Source: Telluria sp042683405 (lineage in GTDB: Bacteria; Pseudomonadota; Gammaproteobacteria; Burkholderiales; Burkholderiaceae_D). From it: a stretch of DNA of 64,000 bases. Shown one piece after another: positions 58,407 through 64,000 of the stretch. How positions within the stretch are numbered: the stretch's first letter is position 1; each line of letters begins with the position of its first letter. A model generated the notes under the pieces. It had not been told where the DNA came from. It searched no databases and was given only the letters and a program-made list of their open reading frames with translations. The position numbers were made by a program, and so were the translations under genes. The stretch covers positions 876,343 to 940,342 of the forward strand of contig NZ_JBHUJS010000003.1 of NCBI RefSeq assembly GCF_042683405.1, written 5' to 3'.

Positions 58407-60170
58407 ATGGCCCGACCTTCCGTGATCCGCAAAGCCGCTTCCAGTCTGCCCGTCACTCCGAACTGGGCCGACTATGAGGCGACGCGTGCCAGCTTTTCCT
58501 GGGACCAGGCGCGGCGCAACCTGGCCGGACTTCCTGGCGGCGGACTCAACATAGCGTACGAAGCGGTCGATCGCCACGCCGCAGGCTCCAATGCCGGGCA
58601 GGTCGCGTTCCGCTTCCTGTCACCCGGCGGTGCAACGCGCGAGCTGAGCTATCGACAGCTCTCGCAGCTGACCAACCGCTTCGCCAACGTGCTTAGCGGA
58701 CTCGGCCTGGGCAAAGGGGACCGCCTGTTCGTGCTGGCCGGCCGTATTCCGGAACTCTATATCGCGGTGCTGGGTGGGCTCAAACTGGGCGCCGTCGTCT
58801 GTCCGCTTTTTTCGGCCTTCGGCCCCGAACCGCTGGTCACGCGGCTGCGCCTTGGCGGGGCGCGCGCGATCGTCACCACGTCAACGCTTTACCGCCGCAA
58901 GCTGGCACAGGTGCGTGACCAGTTGCCCGACCTTCAACACGTGTTGCTGGCCGGTGAACCGGACGCGCCGCCGGTTGCCGGCACGCAAGACCTCCAACGC
59001 CTGATGGATGCCGCATCCGAGGAATTCGCGATCGCCCGCACCGATCCCGAGGACATGGCGCTGCTGCATTTCACGAGTGGCACCACCGGCACGCCGAAGG
59101 GCGCAGTGCATGTCCACGATGCCGCGCTGATGCACTGGATGAGCGGCCGGTATGCACTCGACCTGCATCCGGACGACACCTACTGGTGCACCGCCGATCC
59201 CGGCTGGGTGACCGGCACCTCGTACGGCATCATCGCGCCCTTGCTGCACGGCGTGACCTCGATCGTCGACGAGGCGGAGTTCGACGCCGAACGCTGGTAC
59301 CACATCCTGCAAGAGCAGCAAGTGAGCGTGTGGTACACCGCGCCCACAGCGATCCGGATGCTGATGAAAGCAGGTAACGCGATCCCGGCAAAATACAGCT
59401 TCCCGAAGCTGCGCTTCATCGCCAGCGTCGGCGAACCGCTCAATCCGGAAGCGGTGTGGTGGGGCCAGGAAGTACTCGGCCTGCCGATCCACGACAACTG
59501 GTGGCAAACCGAAACCGGCGGCATCATGCTCGCCAACACGCCGGCGTTCGACATCAAGCCGGGCTCGATGGGACGTCCCTTGCCCGGCATCGACGCTTTC
59601 GTGGTGCGAACGGACGATGCCGGTCAAGTGCAGGTGATCGAGGAGCCGGACGTGCAAGGCGAACTGGCCTTGCGGCGCGGCTGGCCTTCGATGCTGCGCG
59701 GCTACCTCAACAACGAGGAGCGCTATCGCAAGTGCTTTGCGGGCGATCTCTATCTCAGCGGCGACCTGGCCCGGCGCGATTCCGACGGCTATTTCTGGTT
59801 CGTCGGCCGGATCGACGACGTGATCAAGTCGGCCGGGCACCTGATCGGCCCATTCGAGGTCGAGAGCGCGCTGATGGAGCACCCTGCGGTGGCCGAGGCG
59901 GGCGTCATCGGCAAGCCGGACCCAACGGTAGGCGAGGTGGTGAAGGCATTCGTGTCGCTGAAAGCCGGCCAGGCACCGAGCGAGGAGCTGCGCATGGAAC
60001 TGCTGGCCCACGCGCGCGTGCGACTGGGTGCGGCGGTCGCGCCGAAAGAGATCGATTTCCTGCCCAGCCTTCCGCGCACGCGTAGCGGGAAGATCATGCG
60101 GCGCCTGCTCAAGGCCCGCGAACTCGGCCTGCCCGAAGGCGATATTTCCACGCTGGAGACGCCGCAATGA
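58407..60170 (+). CDS. Acetyl-CoA synthetase-like AMP-forming ligase
   Basis: 587 residues, close to the shorter AcsA type (about 570) and lacking part of the N-terminal extension of 650-residue Acs. The AMP-binding motif LLHFTSGTTGTPKGAVHVH, the acetyl-CoA synthetase-specific DNWWQTETGGIM, and the C-terminal PRTRSGKIMRRLLK with catalytic Lys are present. It would make acetyl-CoA from acetate, ATP and CoA, or load an acyl group on the adjacent carrier. It is the first gene of a five-gene operon; its stop overlaps the E1 alpha start by 4 bases (ATGA). Confidence 0.88.
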   Translation: MARPSVIRKAASSLPVTPNWADYEATRASFSWDQARRNLAGLPGGGLNIAYEAVDRHAAGSNAGQVAFRFLSPGGATRELSYRQLSQLTNRFANVLSGLGLGKGDRLFVLAGRIPELYIAVLGGLKLGAVVCPLFSAFGPEPLVTRLRLGGARAIVTTSTLYRRKLAQVRDQLPDLQHVLLAGEPDAPPVAGTQDLQRLMDAASEEFAIARTDPEDMALLHFTSGTTGTPKGAVHVHDAALMHWMSGRYALDLHPDDTYWCTADPGWVTGTSYGIIAPLLHGVTSIVDEAEFDAERWYHILQEQQVSVWYTAPTAIRMLMKAGNAIPAKYSFPKLRFIASVGEPLNPEAVWWGQEVLGLPIHDNWWQTETGGIMLANTPAFDIKPGSMGRPLPGIDAFVVRTDDAGQVQVIEEPDVQGELALRRGWPSMLRGYLNNEERYRKCFAGDLYLSGDLARRDSDGYFWFVGRIDDVIKSAGHLIGPFEVESALMEHPAVAEAGVIGKPDPTVGEVVKAFVSLKAGQAPSEELRMELLAHARVRLGAAVAPKEIDFLPSLPRTRSGKIMRRLLKARELGLPEGDISTLETPQ

Positions 60171-61144
60171 GCGACTTGGGCGACAGGGCCGAAGCGCTGG
60201 CACTGCTGCGCGACATGCTGCGCATCCGCCGCATGGAGGAAAAGGCGGCCGAGCTATACGGTGCAGGCAAGATCCGCGGCTTCCTGCACCTGTACATCGG
60301 CGAAGAGGCCGTCGCCACCGGCGCCGCGCACGCGCTGGACCCCGATGACAATGTCGTCGCCACCTACCGCGAACACGGCCACGCGCTACTGCGCGGCGTG
60401 CCGATGAATTGCATCATGGCCGAGATGTTCGGCAAAGCGGACGGCTGCTCGCGCGGGCGTGGCGGCTCGATGCACCTGTTCGACCGCGCCCACCGCTTTT
60501 TCGGCGGCAATGCCATCGTGGGCGGCGGGCTGCCGCTGGCGGCCGGCCTGGCGCTCGCCGACAAGCTGCAAGGCACGGCCCGTGTGACCGCCTGCTTTTT
60601 CGGCGAAGGGGCCATGGCCGAAGGCGCGTTCCACGAGACGATCAACCTGGCCGCGCTGTGGCGGCTGCCGGTGCTGTTCCTTTGCGAGAACAACCTGTAC
60701 GCGATGGGCACGGCGCTGGCGCGCTCGCAGTCGCAGACCGACCTGTGCGCCAAGGCGGCCAGTTACAACGTGCCAGCGCTGCCCGTGGATGGCATGGATG
60801 TGCTCGCAGCCCGGGATGCGACACGGACTGCAGTGCAGCACGTCCGCGCGGGGAACGGCCCCTTCTTCATCGAGTTCCGGACTTACCGTTTCCGCGCCCA
60901 TTCCATGTTCGATCCCGACCTGTACCGCGACAAGGCAGAAATCGAAGAGTGGAAAAAGCGCGGGCCGATCCACACTTTTTCCGCACGCATGAAAGCGGCG
61001 CAGTTGCTGACCGAAGAACAGTTCCTCGCACTCGACGCGGAAGTGGCGCAGGAGGTCCAGGCATCGGTCGAGTTCGCGGAAGCTTCCGGATGGGAGCCCG
61101 TCGCGGACCTCCTGGGCGACGTGATGTCGCCCCATCCGGCATGA
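60167..61144 (+). CDS. 2-oxoacid dehydrogenase E1 component, alpha subunit
   Basis: 325 residues. The thiamine diphosphate motif GEGAMAEGAFHETINLAALW...LCENN matches the GDG-x25-NN pattern. The N-terminus (LLRDMLRIRRMEEKAAELYGAGKIRGFLHLYIGEEA) is that of pyruvate/acetoin dehydrogenase E1 alpha of the alpha2-beta2 type. The FRTYRFRAHSMFDPDLYR segment is the phosphorylation-loop region. With the E1 beta gene next to it (ATGA overlap), it would decarboxylate pyruvate or a related 2-oxoacid. The substrate (pyruvate, acetoin or branched) is not certain. Confidence 0.92.
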   Translation: MSDLGDRAEALALLRDMLRIRRMEEKAAELYGAGKIRGFLHLYIGEEAVATGAAHALDPDDNVVATYREHGHALLRGVPMNCIMAEMFGKADGCSRGRGGSMHLFDRAHRFFGGNAIVGGGLPLAAGLALADKLQGTARVTACFFGEGAMAEGAFHETINLAALWRLPVLFLCENNLYAMGTALARSQSQTDLCAKAASYNVPALPVDGMDVLAARDATRTAVQHVRAGNGPFFIEFRTYRFRAHSMFDPDLYRDKAEIEEWKKRGPIHTFSARMKAAQLLTEEQFLALDAEVAQEVQASVEFAEASGWEPVADLLGDVMSPHPA

Positions 61145-62121
61145 GAACCAGCTACCGCGAGGCCATGCGCGAGGCATTGCGCGAAGCGCTGCGCAATGAC
61201 CCGCGCGTGTTCCTGATGGGCGAAGACGTCGGCAGGTATGGCGGCACCTATGCCATCTCCAAAGGGTTGCTCGACGAGTTCGGCCCGGACCGGGTGCGCG
61301 ACACGCCCCTGTCGGAACTTGGCTTCGTGGGCATCGGCATCGGCGCGGCGCTCGGCGGCATGCGCCCGATCGTGGAGGTCATGACAGTCAACTTCAGCCT
61401 GCTGCCGCTGGACCAGATCGTCAACACGGCCGCCACCTTGCGCCATATGTCCGGCGGCCAGTTCAGCGTTCCGATCGTCATCCGGATGGCGACCGGCGCC
61501 GGCCGCCAGGTCGCGGCCCAGCACTCGCACAGCCTGGAAGGATGGTTCGCGCACATTCCCGGCATTACGGTGCTGGCGCCTGCCACCATTGCGGACGCGC
61601 GCGGCATGCTGGCACCGGCGCTGGCCGATCCCGACCCTGTCATCATCTTCGAACACGCGCAGCTATACAACATGGAGGGCGAACTCGATCTGTCCGCCGT
61701 GGCGGGCTGCGACATCCGTTCTGCTGCTGTACAACGCGCAGGCAATGACCTGACGATCGTGACCTACGGCGGCAGCCTGCCCAAGGCGCTGCAGGCCGCA
61801 GGGCAGCTGGCACTGCAGGGCATCGATGCGGAAGTCATCGACCTTCGCGTCCTGCGCCCGCTCGACATGGAGACCGTGCTCGCATCAGTGCGGCGCACCC
61901 ACCGCGTGCTGGTGGTCGACGAGGGCTGGAAGACCGGCAGCCTGGCAGCCGAAGTCGTCGCCGGCATCGTCGAGCAGGCCTTCTATGAGCTGGATGCGGC
62001 GCCAGCACGGGTTTGCAGCGCCGAGGTGCCGATTCCTTACGCCCGCCACATGGAGGAGGCTGCGCTGCCGCAGGTAGCTGACATCGTAGCGGCGGCCAGC
62101 CAGCTAAAGGCACAGACATGA
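61141..62121 (+). CDS. 2-oxoacid dehydrogenase E1 component, beta subunit
   Basis: 326 residues. It opens TSYREAMREALREALRNDPR then VFLMGEDVGRYGGTYAIS, the standard E1 beta start, and has the LPLDQIVNTAATLRHM and VIFEHAQLYNMEGE segments of the pyruvate/acetoin group. It completes the E1 heterotetramer with the upstream subunit and transfers the acyl group to the lipoyl arm of E2. Both junctions are ATGA overlaps, so subunit output is coupled. Length fits the family (about 325-340). Confidence 0.93.
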   Translation: MRTSYREAMREALREALRNDPRVFLMGEDVGRYGGTYAISKGLLDEFGPDRVRDTPLSELGFVGIGIGAALGGMRPIVEVMTVNFSLLPLDQIVNTAATLRHMSGGQFSVPIVIRMATGAGRQVAAQHSHSLEGWFAHIPGITVLAPATIADARGMLAPALADPDPVIIFEHAQLYNMEGELDLSAVAGCDIRSAAVQRAGNDLTIVTYGGSLPKALQAAGQLALQGIDAEVIDLRVLRPLDMETVLASVRRTHRVLVVDEGWKTGSLAAEVVAGIVEQAFYELDAAPARVCSAEVPIPYARHMEEAALPQVADIVAAASQLKAQT

Positions 62122-63344
62122 TCGAATTCACGCTCCCATCGCTCGGTTCGGATATGGACGAGGGCAAGCTCCTGCAATGGAACATCGCCCCGGGGGACCA
62201 CGTCGCGCGCGGGCAGGTCGTGGCAGTGGTCGACACCTCAAAAGCCGCAGTGGATGTCGAGACCTGGCAAGAGGGTACCGTGTTCGAACTGCTGGTCCAA
62301 CCCGGCGAGACGGTGCCCGTTGGTACCGTGATGGCGACCTTCCTTGAAGCAGGCGAATCGCCGGAGACAGCGCAACGCCACGCGCAACCGGCAGCGGCCG
62401 TGACAGCGCCGGCCATGCCGGCGCCTGTCGCCGCACCCGTACCGGCTCCGCCGCCCGCCTCCCGCCCCACTGCCCGGCGCCGAAGCTCGCCCGCCGCACG
62501 CCTGCGCGCCGAGAACCTCGGCATTGACATTGCCACCGTCGCCGGCACCGGGCCCGACGGCGCCGTCACACTGCAGGATGTCGAACGTGCTGGTGCTGGT
62601 GCCGGTGCCGGTGCTGGTGCTGGTGCCGATGCTGGTGCTGGTGCTGGTGTGACCGCTACGAAAGCGGCAGCGTCCGACAAACAGGCCGCAATGCGGAAGG
62701 CGATCGGCGCGGCGATGAGCAGGTCGAAACGTGAGATCCCGCACTACTACCTGAGCGAAAGCGTGCCGATGCGCCGGGCTCTCGACTGGCTGGCAAGCGT
62801 CAACGCCCAGCGAGGCATTGCCGATCGCCTGCTGGCGGCTGTCCTGCAGATCAAGGCGGTCGCGCTGGCGCTGAAGGAATATCCCAACCTTAACGGTACC
62901 TTCGCCGGCGATGTGTTCGTTCCGGCTCCGTCCATTCATATCGGGGTTGCAATTTCACTGCGCCAGGGTGGGCTGATCGCACCTGCCATCCACGATGTGG
63001 CAGACAAAACGCTCGAACAATTGATGCGCGACCTTTCCGACCTGACCGCGCGGGCAAGGGCTGGCTCATTGCGTAGCTCGGAAATGTCTGACCCCACAGT
63101 CACGGTGACAAACCTGGGCGAACAGGGCGTGGAAGCGGTGTATGGCGTGATCTATCCACCCCAGGTCGCCCTCGTCGGCTTTGGAAGGATCACACAGCGC
63201 CCGTGGGTGGAAGACGGCGGATTGTTCGTCATGCCCGTCACCATCGCCAGCCTGGCGGCGGACCACCGCGCCTCCGACGGCCACTACGGCGCGCTGTTCC
63301 TGGCCGCGCTGCGCGAGCGGCTGCAACACCCGGAACAACTATAG
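62118..63344 (+). CDS. 2-oxoacid dehydrogenase E2 component (dihydrolipoyl acyltransferase)
   Basis: 408 residues: one lipoyl domain (residues 1-80, lipoyl Lys42 in VVDTSKAAVDVE), a Pro/Ala linker, a peripheral-subunit-binding domain (about 120-155: SPAARLRAENLGIDIATVAG), a Gly-Ala repeat linker (about 157-175) and the catalytic domain (about 190-408). The catalytic His383 and Asp387 are in ADHRASDGHYG. It moves an acyl group to CoA, giving acyl-CoA. Only one lipoyl domain, like acetoin-type E2s. The Gly-Ala linker is a DNA repeat (62587-62650), likely length-variable. Confidence 0.92.
   Translation: MIEFTLPSLGSDMDEGKLLQWNIAPGDHVARGQVVAVVDTSKAAVDVETWQEGTVFELLVQPGETVPVGTVMATFLEAGESPETAQRHAQPAAAVTAPAMPAPVAAPVPAPPPASRPTARRRSSPAARLRAENLGIDIATVAGTGPDGAVTLQDVERAGAGAGAGAGAGADAGAGAGVTATKAAASDKQAAMRKAIGAAMSRSKREIPHYYLSESVPMRRALDWLASVNAQRGIADRLLAAVLQIKAVALALKEYPNLNGTFAGDVFVPAPSIHIGVAISLRQGGLIAPAIHDVADKTLEQLMRDLSDLTARARAGSLRSSEMSDPTVTVTNLGEQGVEAVYGVIYPPQVALVGFGRITQRPWVEDGGLFVMPVTIASLAADHRASDGHYGALFLAALRERLQHPEQL
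62587..62650 (+). repeat. GGTGCT/GGTGCC hexamer tandem repeat in the E2 linker
   Basis: About ten copies of a 6-base unit (GGTGCT or GGTGCC, one GATGCT) in frame, encoding alternating Gly-Ala between the E1/E3-binding and catalytic domains of E2. Such repeats can slip without shifting the frame, changing linker length. Confidence 0.75.
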
Positions 63345-63354
63345 GGGTCCCATC

Positions 63355-63600
63355 ATGGAGAGGCAGGAACTGCGGAATATCGTGATCGCCACACTCAGGT
63401 CGATCGCCCCGGAAGTCGATGGGGAATTGCTGGTGGCCGACATGCCCTTACGGGACCAGGTCGATCTCGACTCCATGGACTGGCTCAATTTCCTCATCGG
63501 CCTGCACAACAGTCTTGCTGTCGAGATTCCGGAAGCCGATTATGCGAAGCTGCGCACGCTGGACGACTTGCTGGACTACATGTCCTCCCGCCTGCCCTGA
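63355..63600 (+). CDS. Acyl carrier protein encoded with the E1-E2 operon
   Basis: 81 residues from ATG 63355, after AGGGG and 10 bases behind the E2 stop. It is a phosphopantetheine-binding four-helix protein: the attachment Ser40 is in QVDLDSMDWLNFLIGLH, an ACP-type 'DSMDW' motif, with acidic helix II and the C-terminal LRTLDDLLDYMSSRLP. It is not the AcpP of fatty acid synthesis, whose gene sits with fabF/fabD. Its place in a ligase-E1-E2 operon implies that it accepts or donates an acyl group made by these enzymes (inference). Confidence 0.88.
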   Translation: MERQELRNIVIATLRSIAPEVDGELLVADMPLRDQVDLDSMDWLNFLIGLHNSLAVEIPEADYAKLRTLDDLLDYMSSRLP

Positions 63601-63624
63601 CTGGCCGGCGTTGGACCGTAAACG

Positions 63625-63656
63625 AAAAAAGCCCGCCGACATTAGTCAGCGGGCTT
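63625..63656 (-). terminator. Terminator of the rRNA operon (shared)
   Basis: AAGCCCGC (63629-63636) pairs with GCGGGCTT (63649-63656). On the minus strand it is followed by a T run (A 63625-63630 on plus), so it ends the rRNA operon. On the plus strand the tail CTTCTT is weaker but may serve the ACP operon. Confidence 0.85.
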
Positions 63657-63670
63657 CTTCTTATAACTAG

Positions 63671-63784
63671 CCTGACGATAACCTACTTTCACACTGGTTG
63701 CAGCACTATCATCGGCGCAAAGTCGTTTCACGGTCCTGTTCGGGATGGGAAGGGGTGGGACCGACTTGCTATGGTCATCAGGCA
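63671..63784 (-). rRNA. rrf: 5S ribosomal RNA
   Basis: The minus-strand sequence begins TGCCTGATGACCATAGCAAG and ends GTAGGTTATCGTCAGG, with the conserved core CCCATCCCGAACAGGACCGT. About 114 nt, with the 5' and 3' ends able to pair. It is the last gene of an rRNA operon transcribed leftward. End positions are accurate to a few bases. Confidence 0.95.
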
Positions 63785-63899
63785 TAACTTGTACGAGCGT
63801 CGTGATCAATTTCACGCCGCTCTGAATCTGGGAGAAGTAATGTTTTGTAGTAGTGCCTCATCGGGCACTGAATGAAGTCACTTGCGATTTAACCTGCTA

Positions 63900-64000
63900 A
63901 GGTTATAGGGACAAGCCTTACGGGCAATTAGTATCAGTTAGCTTAATGCATTACTGCACTTCCACACCTGACCTATCAACGTCCTGGTCTCGAACGACCC
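63900..64000 (-). rRNA. rrl: 23S ribosomal RNA, 3' end (partial)
   Basis: On the minus strand, from the window edge, the sequence includes GATAGGTCAGGTGTGGAAGT, GTAATGCATTAAGCTAACTG and ACTAATTGCCCGTAAGGCTTG, the conserved 3' terminus of betaproteobacterial 23S rRNA. The end near 63900 is placed by the AGGTTATAGGGACAAG closing stem and is approximate. The 23S-5S spacer is 63785-63899 and holds no tRNA. Confidence 0.9.

Noticed and set aside
62587..62650. Possible sequencing artefact in the E2 repeat
   Set aside because: The repeat keeps the reading frame exactly and joins two intact domains, so it is read as real.

Overview
The window is GC-rich chromosomal DNA of a betaproteobacterium, most likely an Oxalobacteraceae member close to Massilia (genus-level placement is inference). 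The support is the 5S and 23S rRNA termini at the right edge, the queA-tgt-yajC-secD-secF block, and a Pseudomonas/Burkholderia-type arginine succinyltransferase operon with its AraC-type ArgR. Nearly all of it is ordinary core and metabolic sequence. I see no prophage, insertion sequence, CRISPR array or tRNA.

Layout. 1-8.4 kb: end of purB, a cytochrome b561 / YceI / YceI cluster, a TonB-domain protein, a glycine-zipper stress protein, a YeaQ/GlsB-type membrane protein, a cardiolipin synthase-like phospholipase D and an S46 peptidase. 8.4-8.7 kb: decayed remains of a toxin-antitoxin pair. 8.8-12.1 kb: an APC permease and two exported proteins. 12.2-25.4 kb: the arginine catabolism block argR, astC, aruF, aruG, astD, astB, a giant NAD-glutamate dehydrogenase and astE, all on the minus strand. 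25.6-28.4 kb: small regulators and exported proteins. 28.9-34.5 kb: protein export (secF, secD, yajC) and queuosine synthesis (tgt, queA). 34.7-40.3 kb: recG, an oxidoreductase, a DUF3025 gene, pyrC and an intact YlcI/RelE-type toxin-antitoxin pair. 40.3-57.8 kb: transport, asparaginase, an Atm1-like exporter, thioesterase, PhoD, two fadD copies, a peptidase, a molybdopterin oxidoreductase, an M20 hydrolase, PagL and an NHL-repeat protein. 58.4-63.6 kb: a tightly coupled five-gene operon (acetyl-CoA synthetase-like ligase, E1 alpha, E1 beta, E2, acyl carrier protein). 63.6-64 kb: an rRNA operon converging on it.

How genes work together. The arginine block is a complete route from arginine to 2-oxoglutarate: AruFG, AstB, AstC, AstD and AstE make glutamate, and the dehydrogenase encoded between astB and astE oxidises it. 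A sequence matching the Pseudomonas ArgR half-site lies just upstream of a -10 box before astC, and argR is the adjacent upstream gene. The ligase-E1-E2-ACP operon is the most unusual unit: it lacks an E3 gene, ends with a dedicated acyl carrier protein and has an FNR/Anr-like box upstream.

Intergenic DNA carries three families of short dispersed palindromes: AAATGGGGACAGACCCC arrays, GTCATCCC...GGGATGAC elements and GGGGACNGTCCCC hairpins. Several sit where transcription units end. Many gene junctions use 4-base ATGA or GTGA overlaps.
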